From: Cycas panzhihuaensis
Taxonomy: Eukaryota > Cycadophyta
Direction: 5' to 3'
NCBI GenBank assembly: GCA_023213395.1
Contig: CM041465.1
Span: forward strand, 134,733,741 to 134,797,740
Length of the DNA: 64,000 nucleotides
Shown: positions 22,551-34,294 of the stretch, in pieces
Numbering within the stretch: position 1 is the first letter of the stretch
How the letters are laid out: the number at the start of each line of letters is the position of its first letter
Made by a program: the position numbers and the translations under genes
The notes under the pieces: generated by a model
What the model was told of the DNA's origin: nothing
Seen by the model: the letters and a program-made list of their open reading frames with translations, nothing else
The model's database searches: none

Positions 22551-23868
22551 CTAGCTGGGAGTAGTTATTGATATTGCTTGTAGTGCGATCTTGCCTCCAT
22601 TCTCCTCGACCACCTGTGATAAGGCTTCTACAATTACATTTTCTTTGCCCTTTTTGTATAGAATATTGAAATCAAAAGTCTGAAGCTTATTCACCCATTT
22701 TGGTTGTTCATCGGAGAGATTCTTTTGGTTGAGAAAATACCTGAGGCTGTCATGATCTGTCTTGACCACGAATCTAGTTCCTAGTAGGTATTGGTGCCAC
22801 TGATGGGTAGCGTGCATAATTGCGAGCATTTCTTTATCGTAGATGGGCTTGAGTCGCTCCCTACTGTTCAACTTCTGGCTTTCATATGCTAGCAGTCACT
22901 TATTCAGGAGGAGGACTGCTCCTATCTTGGTCCCTAATGCATCGTATTTTAGGGTGAAGGGCTGGGAGAAATCAGGAGTCACAAGCAATGGAGTGGTGAT
23001 CTTCTCCTTTTTTAGATTCTAGAAAGTGTCCTGGGCTAGGGGGTTCCAAGCAAATGCATCCTTCGTTGTGAGATCGATTAGGGGTGATGCAATAAGAGTG
23101 TATCCCTTAATGAATTTCTTGAGAAATCTGGTTGTGCCTAGGAAAGCTCTAACCCCTATCACATTCTTGGGAGTGGGCCAGTTGACAATGGCTTGGACTT
23201 TTCTTGATTCCTTCTTGCAAGATAATGTGTCCTAGATATTCCATCTATGTTTCTCGAACGTGCATTTCTTCTTGTTAGCAAAATGTTGTTTATTTTTTAG
23301 GATCAGGAGAACAACCTTGATTTGCTCTAAGTGCTCCTTCCATGTAGAGCTATAGATTAGGACATCATCAAAGAAAATAAGCACAAACTTCCTTAAGAAG
23401 GGTTTGAGTATGGTGTTCATCATATTCTGGAATGGTGTCAGGGTGTTAATTAATCCAAATGGCATCACTTTGAATTCGAGCAGTCCTTCGTGAGTGCGGA
23501 AAGCTGTCTTGTACATGTCCTTTGCTTTGATGCGGATCTAGTAGTACCCTGATCGAAGATCGATCTTCAAGAAATATTTTGCCCCATATATCTCATCTAG
23601 TAAGTCATTTATCCATGGAATGGGATAGTGATTCTTGATAGTGGTCTTGTTTAATCCCCTGTAGTCAACACACATCCTGTAGGTTCCATCCTTTTTCCTC
23701 TTTAGTATGATGGGGAATGCGAATGGGCTTGTATTGTTTACAATATATCCCTGGTGTAGGAGTTCTTTGGTTATTTGCTCGATCTCCTTCTTCAACTGGT
23801 AGGGGTGGCAGTACAGACAAATATTGACTGGTGCCGTGCCTGGTACTAGGTTGATGGCATGCTAGCAT
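22551..23868 (-). pseudogene. RLG-D1 reverse transcriptase and RNase H
   Basis: RT has the lead-in [57 protein letters not shown], and [11 protein letters not shown] followed by TAG (23538-23540) where relatives have Gln. Then FKVMPFGLINTLTPFQNMMN and the catalytic LIFFDDVLIYS. RNase H at 22551-22871 retains YDKEMLAIMHATHQWHQYLL and TDHDSLRYFLNQKNLS. These are long, easily recognised blocks. Confidence 0.9.
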
Positions 23869-23869
23869 C

Positions 23870-24600
23870 CATGATTGGGGGGAAGGCCCAACGATGGTTC
23901 CTCAAATATTGAATTGTATTGGTCTATGACTTCTTGTACCTTCATTGGAATATCATCAGCTACGATTTTGTAGCATGTCATTATGTATGCTTTTGGATTC
24001 TTCTTCAACATCTTCTCCATGTGGTGGGATGTTACTAGCTATATTTGGGGTGTAGGGGGAGCTTGCAGGGTATAACAACATCCCTTTTGGCAAATGCTGA
24101 TTACCCATGTTTTAAAATTTGTGACTACATTCCTTAATGTTTGCAGCCACTGTACTTCTAGTACTGCATCCACCCCCCTATTGGCATGGCGAACATACAG
24201 GTGTTCACTGAGTAATCATTGATTTGAAGACTCACTTTTTGACAATACCCTCCATACGTCATTGATTTCTCGTTCGTAATGGCAACCTAGAAGGCATTGA
24301 GTGCTTTAATAGGAAGGCCCAATTTTTTCGCTGTTGGCCGATTTATGAAGTTGTGAGTACTCCTGCTATTAATGAGGATGGGGATAGGTAACCCCTAGAT
24401 TGCCCCTTGAAACTGTAGGGTTTGAGGCGTGTTATTTTGTCCTGTAATGGCCTGCAATGATATCTATACATTCTCGATGTCCAAATCCAAGAGTTCCTCT
24501 ATTTTGGCCTCCTCCTTTTCTTGTGGGATTTCTTCTATTCCTTGATCTTTTTCAGGGGTGGTCAGCTCATTGTTGTGGATCATAAAGACCTTCTTTGATG
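23870..24600 (-). pseudogene. RLG-D1 protease
   Basis: The active-site region reads LPIPILINSRSTHNFINRPT. Relatives have I-D-S-G-S-T-H-N-F-I, so the catalytic Asp is Asn and the Gly is Arg. Downstream ALNAF and SMTYGGYCQKVSLQIN fit the rest of gypsy PR. Inactive as read. Confidence 0.78.
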
Positions 24601-24601
24601 G

Positions 24602-25660
24602 TCATTGATGGTCCTTGTTCCACTTTCCTCCACATCTAAAGCATGTCCCCTTTTTATGTTGTTCTTCCCTAGACGTTCTGCTTGTTTCGCCAGTGCCTCC
24701 TCTGATGGGAGGATCTGCTTTTGTCCTTGACCTAGTCCAATTTGGTCTTGAGCTAAGGTTTTGATAGGTTGGTAGATTACTGTAGCTAGGCCTAAATTCT
24801 CTGAGCTCAACTTCAATATTTCTGGCGAGCCTGATTGCTTCCCTTATATTTGTGGCTCCTACTATCTTTAAGTGGTACTTGATGGGTCCCTTAAGTCCCA
24901 TGATGTATGTTTCGATGATGAGCCTGGCTAGTATTTGATTAGTAACCAGGCATTGGATGGCTTGGGACTATTCTGTGTATGCTTAAACCAATCCCGTTTG
25001 TTGTAATCTGGTGAGTTGAGCGAAGTAGTCAGTATTCCACGGGTCCTCATATTGATCTATTAATCCTGCTTTAAGGAGACCCTAGGGGTCAACTACAATG
25101 TTCTTGTAGACCTTGTTCCACCAGTGGAACCATTAGAGAGCCTTCCCGTATAAATGGAGTGAGGCCACTAAAATCTTGTCCCCATCATCTACATCATAAA
25201 TTTGGAAATAGGTCTCCATCTGCAATATCCAACCTTGGATGTCCCTTGATCAATCTGGGTCAAATTTTTCTAATGTTATATTTGTTCCCGTAAGACCATA
25301 GTCTGGCTTCCAATACCTTTGATTCCTTTGCTGGACATCCCTTTGGTCTCTACGTTTGATGAATCATCTCCGATCTCTAGGTGGTTCTTCCTATCTTTCC
25401 CACTCTTCCTTTTCTTCCTCCATTTGTGCCTTTGATTATTGATGTCCATATGGTCCAATGTCCCTTGTCCTTGCCATGAATTGCTACATGTCCCTTCTAA
25501 TTTGGTCTGGAGTGCCCTTAATTTGGGCCACTTCATTGTTGAGTGTATCCATGCGTTTGGATACATCTACTACTGTCTCTGATGGTTGGTTCACCATTTC
25601 ATTGGACAAAAGTATTCTTCTTGATCTTAGCTTTGTCCTAGGGGTTATTCTAGCTTGGTC
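24602..25660 (-). pseudogene. RLG-D1 gag
   Basis: The C-terminal part has GLKGPIKYHLKIVGATNIRE, an Arg-rich stretch and the knuckle CFRCGGKWNKDHQ, ended by a stop where the final Cys belongs. N-terminal blocks (25484-25660) include MDTLNNEVAQIKGTPDQIRR, a coiled-coil-like start. Several shifts lie between 24900 and 25480. Confidence 0.75.
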
Positions 25661-25669
25661 TTGAACTTG

Positions 25670-25681
25670 GCTTTGATACCA
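25670..25681 (-). promoter_or_regulatory. RLG-D1 primer binding site
   Basis: Minus strand reads TGGTATCAAAGC, tRNA-Met type with one change, two bases from the LTR. Confidence 0.82.
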
Positions 25682-25683
25682 CT

Positions 25684-26246
25684 TGTAGTGAACCAGTTCG
25701 GATATCACAGGAAAATAGAGCCAAACATAAAAAAGAATATATACCAGAGTATATTTTTTTGATATTTGAGAGTAAATTTGAAAATATATGTAGTGATGGA
25801 CAATATTTGAATTCAAAATATAAAGAATAATGAAATATACAACTTACAAATACACCCAAGTGAATTCCCTCTTCAATGCGAGGTTCCCTTTAGAATATTG
25901 CAACCCTAAGGTTAAATTTGCAGTAGTCCCAAATCTACTGTTGATAGCTTGGAATGAGCTCCTTCATATCCTTAAATAGGTAGCTTAAATCCCCCAGGAG
26001 AACTTAGCTAGAATGAGGATGCAAGTTGGCCAGAATAAGGATAATATAGTCAGCTAGGATTGGGGCTTTTTCTGTCTTGTTAAGGTCGGCTCGAACCCTT
26101 TTGTTAAGTTGGCCAGAACTTCTCCTTGAAGTTGGCCAGAACTTCTCCTTGAAGTTGGCCAGATTAGGGAAAAGACCCTTCTGTTAGATCGGCCAAATTT
26201 CCTCCTAACAGTTGGCCAGATTGGGTGAATAAAAGAGAATACTTCA
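25684..26246 (-). repeat. RLG-D1 5' LTR (563 bp)
   Basis: Matches 20590-21108 but has an extra tandem copy of a 23-base unit GTTGGCCAGAACTTCTCC-TTGAA near 26109-26160. Confidence 0.88.
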
Positions 26247-27400
26247 ACTTCTCCTACCTTCTTTGCGATTTGGTAAGGAGCAAAGAACTGTGGCTACAAT
26301 TTCCTCTTATTGTTCTGTTGCATAGTGTTTTGTTTGTATGGCTGGAGTCTTAAGAAGACCCACTCATCGACGGAGAATGATCTTTCTGATCTGTGTAGGT
26401 TTGCTTATTACTTCATCTTGTTCTTGGCCGTGATCAGATTGTCTTTTAGTATTCAAATAGTTTGTTTCATTTGTTCCTATTGTTGTTGGACGGATTGTAT
26501 GCGTGATATTTTGGACCATATGAGAATAGATGGAGGTTCAAATGCATAGAGCGTTTGAAATGGTGTCATCTTTGTTGATGTGTGATATGTGGCATTGCAC
26601 CACCATTTTGCAAGATGAAGCTATTTGTGCCATTGTTGTTGTTTATCATAAGTAGAATTTTGTAGATATCCTTCCAAACATTTGTTTATAACTTCTGTTT
26701 GACTATCAATCTGAGGATGGTAAGTTGTGTTCATAGATAATTTGGTCCCTACTAGTCGGAACTGGTCCTACCAAAAGTGGCTAGTGAGCTTTGGATCGCG
26801 ATCGCTCACTATGACCTTGGGAAAACCATGTAAATGATGTATCTTCTTTATGAAGTGTTTTGTTATCTGGTTGGCTTTTGTCGTTGATTGTATTCCTCTG
26901 AAGTGTGCATATTTTGTTAGCCTATCAACTACTACAAAAATAACATCTTTACCTTTCGATTTTGGGAGTCTTGTAATGAAATCCATTGAGATCTCTTCCC
27001 AATTTTGTTGTGGGATGTGTCATGGATAGAGCAATCCTAGTGTTTTTATATTTTCACTTTTATTCCTCTGACAAGAGCCGCATTCTGACACAAATTTATG
27101 GATATCTCCTTTGATCCCTTTCTAGGAGAAAGATCTCTATATCTTGCGCTATCTTTTGTCAATCCCTATCTGCCCAACAATAGGGGCTGAGTGGGCTTCC
27201 TAAAGAATCTTGTACTTAAGAGCTGAAGTCATTGGGATCAATATTTTCCCTTTACATAGAATTAGATCTCCTTGTATTGTGTACTTCGTAGATCCCCGAT
27301 CTTATATTTCCCTCCAGATTTTTTTTAGTAGAGAGGTCATTTTGATATTCTTGAAGTAATTCTTGCATCAAGGTGGGTGTTGCTATTGAGACCGCTTTCA
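26247..27400 (-). pseudogene. RLG-D2 integrase
   Basis: The frame 26768-26986 gives MDFITRLPKSKGKDVIFVVV, DRLTKYAHFRGIQSTTKANQ and VIVSDRDPKLTSHFW, with both catalytic aspartates kept. The zinc-binding end (27050-27180) and the region toward 26300 are frameshifted. Confidence 0.82.
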
Positions 27401-28006
27401 AGGATGCATTTTCGACGTTGTCTTCTAGCATTTGTGATAGAGCATTGGCAATGACGTTTTATTTCCCTTTTTGTACAAGATGTTGAAATCAAATATCTGG
27501 AGTTTACTTACACATTTTTGTTGCTCATTAGATAATGTCTTTTGGTTGAGAAAATATTTGAGGCTATCATGGTCTATTTTGACTACGAAGCTATTCCCCA
27601 ACAGATATTGACACTATTGGTGTATGTCGTGCATGAATGCAAGCATTTCTTTATCATAGATGGGTTTAAGTTGTTCTCTGGTATTTAGCTTGCTACTCTT
27701 GTAAGCAAATGGCCGATCCTTCTGTAGGAGGATTGCTTCTATTCATGTTCCTGATGCATCACATTCTAATGTAAAAGGTTGAGAAAAATCTAGGGTTGTT
27801 AAACTAGGAGCTGTGACCATTGTTGTTTTCAACTCTTGAAAAATGTCTTTTGCTATAGAGTTCCATAGAAAAGCATCCCTTTTTGTGAGATTTGTCAAGG
27901 GGGATGCGATATTTGCATATCCTTTCATAAATTTTCAGAGAAATCCAACTGCTCCTAAGAAACTTTGTACTGTAGCCATGTTCTTGGCTGTGGGCCAATT
28001 TATTAT
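27401..28006 (-). pseudogene. RLG-D2 RNase H and end of RT
   Basis: Reads KGYANIASPLTNLTKRDAFL, then FTLECDASGT, the connection/RNase H start, and RNase H blocks at 27540-27680 parallel to those in RLG-D1. It is cut at 28006 by RLC-E1; RT resumes at 33294. Confidence 0.82.
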
Positions 28007-28201
28007 TGTTAGAAGTAATGTTTTATCTAAGGTACTCAAGTCTATCTAGGACACTTTATGAGGGTCATGTATCATTCCCCCTTTCACTCTTTGAGGAAAA
28101 ATGGCATGATCTCATTAAGCGGATGCCATTTGTCCTGTATAGATTGTAATGTATTTATGGAAAAATCCTCTCAATCAATGAATGACTTGAGTTCTACTTA
28201 C
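28007..28201 (+). repeat. RLC-E1 5' LTR (195 bp)
   Basis: Starts TGTTAGAAGTAATG and ends TTCTACTTAC beside the primer site. It differs from the 3' LTR at many positions, including a short deletion near 28040. Confidence 0.85.
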
Positions 28202-28211
28202 GTATCAGAGC
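28202..28211 (+). promoter_or_regulatory. RLC-E1 primer binding site
   Basis: GTATCAGAGC, the tRNA-Met-type site with its first two bases decayed. Confidence 0.75.
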
Positions 28212-28925
28212 GGGCTACGATTGTCTGGTTAAGGATCATTTCTATGTTTGAATATGGACAAGGAGCCTATTAGGGTTTTGAGAGAAATCAATAAAAATCA
28301 GTCTGGAGAATTAAATTTCTGAAGGAGGCTAATCAATTTGAAGTACAAATCATTCTAGAAGACGAATTCGACAAAAGCATTAGTGTACGAACATCATATG
28401 GACATCGTACAAACACTATATGGATGAAAAAAATCAAAGTTTTCATATCACTCCCAAATTTTACTTACAAGGTCGTAGGAGTATGAACGCCATTTTTTTC
28501 AAAAGGCTTGACGTGATTTGGAGCTATTTCGAAGGGGTTTTGGCTCAATTTATAGAGGCGTGGGTTTGAGAAGACTTCTGCTCTTTTTTTTCAAAACAAT
28601 TGAATCAATCCAGGTAATACCTACATCAAATTGATCCTCTCATTGATACAAGTCTTTTAAAACCAATTTTGAAGGTAGATTCAAAGTATTTTTTTTGTTT
28701 GAAGCATTTTTCACTTTCAGCCCTAGCCGCTATTTAGAGTTTCGACCTTCATTTCTGAACAAACCACACTTTCTAAGAAAAATAATTGCATATATGAACT
28801 CCTCTTGTCGAGTACTTTGATTTGGACCCCTCATCTTTGAATTTTGTATACGTGCAAAAATCTGTACATTTTCGTTTACCGTACTGCCGTATGGCCCTGC
28901 AATTGAGTTTCCTTAGTATTTGTCT
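28212..28925 (+). other. RLC-E1 leader with GTACG sites
   Basis: No coding homology. GTACGAACATC...CATCGTACAAAC at 28386-28416 is close to a site in the RLG-C2 leader (50373 on). More sites at 28870-28893. Confidence 0.6.
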
Positions 28926-29880
28926 CTGTCAATATCATCGCAATCATGGCCTCTTCTATTGTAGCTCTGCCTAAAGCAGAGAAGTTGATTGAAATGAACT
29001 TTAGCCTCTCGAAAATAAAAATTGAGGGCATTTTAAGAGCAAAACATGCCTGGAAAATCACAATTGGGAAAGAAAAAACAATCCACAGACATAGTAGACC
29101 TGCTGAACTGGGAAGAAAGAAATAACAATGTTGTATCTGTCCTCAAACTTTCAACTTTAGACTCTCTTTTGACATATGTTGATGGTGTTGAAAGTGCCTC
29201 TAAAATCTGGAAAATAGTGCCCTTAACTTTAGCCGAAAAAATGAAGCTAAAATAATTGCTCTCAGGGAAGAGTTATATAAGCTTAAAATGAGAGAGGGTC
29301 AGTCAGTCTTTGACTTCATAGCCAAATTGATCAATGTCGAAAATGCACTTCTCACAATAGGAGACAGAGTAACTGATACCGAATTGGTACACCTTGTATT
29401 CAATAAGTTACCAAAATCATATGACACCATGGTCAATATGTTAACAGGTGAAGGACAAATAACTACTATGACTCTTGATGCTCTTATAGGTCACATGCTA
29501 AGCCAAGAACAAAGGAACTAGAGGTATGAAGAAGTTGCTAAGATGGAAGAAGCATTCATCACCAAATTGGACTTAGGTGGATGAGGATGACGCCGATACA
29601 ATCCTAGAGCGCAAGGCAGAGCACGAACTGGTAACAAAGGCTATTGGACTGAAGGAAGAGGAAGAGCAAGAGCCACTCCTTCACATGACTTAAGGGTCTA
29701 TTTTAATTGTGGAAAAGCTGGTCATTTTTCAAGTAACTGCAGGGCTTTAATGTTTGCTATCGCTGTAGACAAGTGGGACACTACCCATATCAATGCTATA
29801 AGAGATGAGCAGAAATCCAGAGAGGGAAGCAGATCTCAAGAAACTACAACAAAGAACGAGATTCAATAGAGGACGAAGTC
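28926..29880 (+). pseudogene. RLC-E1 gag
   Basis: Begins near the ATG at 28947 (MASSIVALPKAEKLIEMNF). The central part reads IIALREELYKLKMREGQSVF and NVENALLTIGDRVTDTELVH, UBN2-type gag. Two zinc knuckles follow: FNCGKAGHFSSNC and CYRCRQVGHYPYQC; the first has lost its leading Cys. Frameshifts occur around 29110-29240 and 29560-29600. Confidence 0.85.
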
Positions 29881-31605
29881 AAAATTGCCTTTGTAGTTGC
29901 TTTAGCTGCTAGATCCAGTGCCACTGAAGATTGGTACGTTGATTTAGGAGCTTCCCAACACATGACTAGAGTCAAGGAATGGTATGAAATTTTGAAACCA
30001 TATGATTTTAATAAGTCTATGGAGCTAGGAGACAATTTTTCTCTTTATATAAAGGGGATAGGTTTGATAGTCGTAGAAATTGATGGAAATGTTCAGTGAA
30101 TAGGCAATGTCCTTTTTGTACTTGGAATGAAGAAAAATCTCTTATTAGTATCTCAGTTAAGTGAAAAAAGCTGAGAACAATATTTGATGAAAATGGCCAT
30201 TGCTACATTTTGGATATGAAGAAAAATGGCATTGTAATAGTTGAAGGGGTAAAATGCAACGAACTTTATAAGTTGCTTTTCACCCCTAAATTGCCTAACA
30301 AAGGACCTACCAAATCCATGTCTGATGTAAATTCACTTGCTGGGACAAGTAATGATGCTAATGAAATATGGCACTTAAAGTATGGACACATCTCACATGA
30401 TAGGTTAGAAAGGTTAAAAAAGTTAAGGATGGTGAATGGTTTGCCTGATATCTCATTTAATTCATTTGTATGCAAAAGTTGCATGATGGGTTAACAACAT
30501 AGGACTTCCTTCACAAAAAACATATGACGAGCATATCATAAACTGGATTTAGCTCATACTGATCTTTGCGGTCCTTTCACACCAATTTTAACAAATGGTG
30601 CATAGTACTTTGTAACCTTCATTGATGACGTTCTTAGAAAAACACAGGTTATTTTCTTATTCAGCAAATCAGGAGCACTTGATTAATTTAAAGAGTTCAA
30701 AGTAGAAGTGGAATTGGAAAGCAGTCAGAAAATCAAGTGTGTCCATTTTGATGGGGGAGGAGAGTATGTGTTGAAAGAATTCCTCTAGTTTTGTAAATTG
30801 CATGGAATTCACAGACAAATTACAACTTCGTACACACCTCAGTCAAATGGTGTAGCGAAAAGAATGAACTGAACGATTCTAGAAATGGCATATTGTTTGA
30901 TAAATGACAGGGAAAACACAAAAATATATTGGGTAGAAGCAATCAATACAGTTGTGTATCTAGTTAACAGGAGTCCAACCTTAGCCTTGGACAAAGTAAC
31001 ACCTGAAAAAGCTTGGATTGGGCATAAACTAGAAGTAAGTCATCTTAAGGTCTTTGGTTGTAAAGGATATGTGCATATTTCCAATAAAAAGGGGACTAAA
31101 TTAGATAACAAAAGCATAGAGTGCATAATGGTCAGATATAATAATCGGTTAAAAGCATACAAATGTCTTGATCCAAAAACCAACAAACTCTATGTTAGTA
31201 GGGATGTGATATTTGATGAAGGCACAAGTTGCATTAAGACAGGGTGTCAAAGAGATGGATAGAGGGACTGAGAAGAAATTGAATATAATCCAGTTAGATG
31301 AGGAATCAATAATTACCTTAGAAAATGTTGAGACGGAAAGTGAAACCTCAAAAGAAAAGATACCTGACAACAATCAGCCAAATGATCTCAATACCACAAA
31401 GGAAGAAGGACATAGATTAGAGCAAGAACAAAGCTCTAAAAAGGTACCAAAATGGTATCTTAAAACTCTTGAAGAAACAAAAGGGGAAGTGGTTGAACAT
31501 AGGATAAGGTCTCAGAAACCACAGACACTAATTTGCTCTATTGAACCAAGCACATTTGAGGAAGCAAGCCAACTTCAAGCCTTTGAGAACAATGATGGAT
31601 GCTAA
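29881..31605 (+). pseudogene. RLC-E1 protease and integrase
   Basis: The protease site reads DWYVDLGASQHMTRV, with Leu for Ser in D-S-G. GAG-pre-integrase is at 30210-30494 (WHLKYGHISHDRLERLK, CKSCMMG then TAA). The integrase core (30540-30900) is frameshifted. The C-terminal half at 30885-31262 is open (YWVEAINTVVYLVNRSPT). A linker rich in acidic residues ends at KWYLKTLEETKGEV. Confidence 0.83.
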
Positions 31606-33064
31606 AATGGAAGCTATTTACAAAAATGAAACTTAGGATTTGGTAGAACCTCCTAAAGATAAACTCATTGTAAATTGAAAATGGGTATACAAAGTGAAAG
31701 AAAAGCCAAATGGAGGAATTGAAAAGTACACAGCAAGGTTGGTAGCAAAACACTATACACAAATAACCAGAATTGATTATTAGGAGACATTTTCACGAGT
31801 GGTAAAACTAAACACTGTAAGAACAGTAATCACAATAACTACTCAGAAAGGATGGAAAATCTACCAAATGGATGTAAAGAGTGCCTTTCTAAATGGAGAT
31901 CTTCAAGAGGAGGTCTATATGCATCAACCGGAAGGATACATCAAGTTTGGGTAGGAGAAACTAGCCTGCAAATTGGAAAAGGTGTTATATGGACTCAAGC
32001 AAGCACCAAGGCCCTTCTACGCCAAATTGGACAAATATCTTGTTCAAAATGGTTTTCACAGGTGCAAATTGGACCATAGTTTATATGTAAACTTCAATCA
32101 AGGATTAGTCTCCATTATGGTAGTGTATGTAGATGATATGTTAATCACAAGGAGTAATGTTGATTCAATTGCACTAATCAAAACGTAGTTTGAAAGAGTT
32201 TTCGAAATGACAGATCTTGGAATGCTGCATTATTATCTGGGAATAGAGATTGTACAATGCAACAACTTTGTTGTCCTACCTCAATCAAAATATATCAAAA
32301 ATGTGCTAAAAAAAAATTCAACATGGAAAATTACAACAGTGTTGTCACTCCCTTGGAAACTGGTTATATGCTGAATCTTGAGCCGGAGGGACGGTCTATT
32401 AATACAACCATATATAGACAGTTGGTTGGAAGCTTAATTTAACTTACTACCACCAGACCAGACATTTCTTACTCAATTGGAGTGATCTCCAGGTTTATGG
32501 AGAATCCAAAGATATCTCATTAGAATGCTGCAAAAGGAATTCTACGATACCTAAAAGGAACAATAAGTCTTGGGTTAGAATATACAAAAGAGAATGATAT
32601 GCAGTTAATAGGATTCTGTGATTCTGATTGGGCAGGTGACAGAATGGACAGAAAATCCACATTAGGATATTGTTCCTACCTGAGAATAGCCATAATTTCT
32701 TGGAGCAACAAAAAACAACATATAACTGCTTTGTCTTCAACAGAAGCAGAGTATAAATTAGTAGTAAATGTAGCTTGTGAAGGAGTCTAGATCAGCGAAC
32801 TTCTAAAAGATCTTGGACAAGAGTAAACATTGCCTACTTAGTTGTTCTATGACATCAGAGTATAATGAAGATGACAAAAAATCTAATACTACATGCAAGG
32901 ACTAAACACATAAAAGTACATCACCATTTCATTAGAGAAAAGTTTAGAACAAAGAAATTGAACTTCCACATTGTACCTCAGAAGATCAAACTACTGATGT
33001 CCTTATAAAACCATTGAGTAAAGACAAGTTCTCCTTCTTTAGAAATAGATTAGGAGTGAATAGA
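31606..33064 (+). pseudogene. RLC-E1 reverse transcriptase and RNase H
   Basis: RT blocks: GWKIYQMDVKSAFLNGDLQE (31852 on), EKVLYGLKQAPRPFYAKLDK, and catalytic VVYVDDMLITRSN at about 32122-32160. TAG at 32186-32188 replaces a Gln codon. RNase H: RQLVGSLI, CDSDWAGDRMDRKSTLGYCS and ALSSTEAEYKL. TAG at 32521-32523 replaces the Trp of P-H-W-N-A-A-K. It ends before the polypurine tract at 33071-33082. Confidence 0.88.
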
Positions 33065-33082
33065 TAAAACATTAAGAGAGGG

Positions 33083-33288
33083 TGTTTGAAGTAATGTTTT
33101 ATCTAAGGTACTTTATAAAAATCAAGTCTGTCTAGGACACTTTATGAGGGTCAGTATCATTCCCCCTTTCGCTATGTGAGTGAGAAATGGCATGATCTCA
33201 TTAAGCGGTTGCCATTTATCTTGTATAAATTATAATGTATTTATGGAGGAATCCTCTCAATCAATGAATGACTTGAGTTCTTCTTACA
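33083..33288 (+). repeat. RLC-E1 3' LTR (206 bp)
   Basis: Starts TGTTTGAAGTAATG after ATTAAGAGAGGG and ends TTCTTCTTACA, followed by the target duplication. Confidence 0.9.
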
Positions 33289-33293
33289 ATTAT

Positions 33294-34083
33294 AGCCTAG
33301 ACTTTTTTGGGGTCTATCTTAACGCTTTCTTGAGTAGTGATGTGCCCAAGATATTCCAATTCAGTCTTTCCAAACATGCATTTGCTTTTGTTGGCAAAGA
33401 ATTTGTTCTCCTAAAGAATCTATAGAATAGATTGGATATGCTCCAAGTGTTTCTCCCATGTTATGCTGTAAATTAGGATATCGTCGAAAAAAACAAGCAT
33501 GAACTTGCGTAGAACAAGTTTGAATATTGTATGCGTCATGCTTTGAAAAGGTTGCCTAGGCGTTGGTTAGGTTGAATGACATGACCCTGAATTTAAATAA
33601 ACCTTCATGTGTACAGAAAGCTATTTTGTACACATCTTCTTCCTTGATATGGATTTGGTAATATCCTAATTAGAGGTCAATCTTTGAAAAATATCTTGTT
33701 CTGTGTATTTCGTCTAGTAGATCATCAATTTGAGGTATAGGGTAACGATTCTTGATTGTAACTTTATTCAACCCTCGATAATCAATGCACATTTGGTAGG
33801 AACCATCCTTTTTGCGATTATATTACTGATGATGCAAAAGGACTGGAAGTAGTTGAGATGTAGGTTTTCTGTAATAGTTTCTTGGTAAATTGTTCAATCT
33901 CCCTCTTAAGATGATATGGGTGGTGGTAAGGGCGAATATTGACTGGCATTGTTGTTGGTACTAATTCGATGGAATGTTGGCAACCTTGATCTGGAGGTAA
34001 GCCCTATGGTTCTTCCAAAACCCTACTGTATTGGTCTATGATGGTTTGTACTTCCACTAGCACATCTTCTATCGCAACCTTGT
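33294..34083 (-). pseudogene. RLG-D2 reverse transcriptase, N-terminal and central part
   Basis: Minus frames give [56 protein letters not shown] and the catalytic LVFFDDILIYS. It joins the RT end at 27743-28006 once RLC-E1 is removed, and is interrupted on the right by RLC-E2. Confidence 0.87.
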
Positions 34084-34282
34084 TGTAAAAAGAATTCTCT
34101 CCAATGCTTTATTCATCATTGTGAAGCTATAAATACATTATAGAGAGTACAAAACAAATGGCAATTGCTTGATAGGATTATGCTACTTGTCATTCTTACA
34201 TAGAAAGGGGTAATGATACATGACCCTCATAAGATACTTTAGAAAAGACTTAAATAGCCTAGATAAAACATTACCTTTAACA
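34084..34282 (-). repeat. RLC-E2 3' LTR (199 bp)
   Basis: Plus strand starts TGTAAAAAG and ends ACCTTTAACA. The pyrimidine run at 34283-34294 is the complement of the polypurine tract. Confidence 0.92.
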
Positions 34283-34294
34283 CCCTCTCTTAAT

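Larger units (their letters stand above)
20590..26246 (-). mobile_element. RLG-D1: complete defective gypsy element, TSD ACTTT/ACTTC
   Basis: LTRs 20590-21108 and 25684-26246; flanks ACTTT (20585-20589) and ACTTC (26247-26251) differ by one base. Minus-strand order is LTR, primer site, gag, PR, RT, RH, IN, LTR. It split the integrase end of its relative RLG-D2. Confidence 0.9.
28007..33288 (+). mobile_element. RLC-E1: complete defective copia element, TSD ATTAT
   Basis: Flanked by ATTAT at 28002-28006 and 33289-33293. LTRs 28007-28201 and 33083-33288. RLG-D2 RT reads continuously across it. Same family as RLC-E2 by gag, pol and LTR (shared TAATGTTTTATCTA start). Confidence 0.93.

Noticed and set aside
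26102-26165. CRISPR-like array in the RLG-D1 LTR
   Set aside because: The units are directly adjoining 23-base tandem copies without spacers, in a plant LTR.
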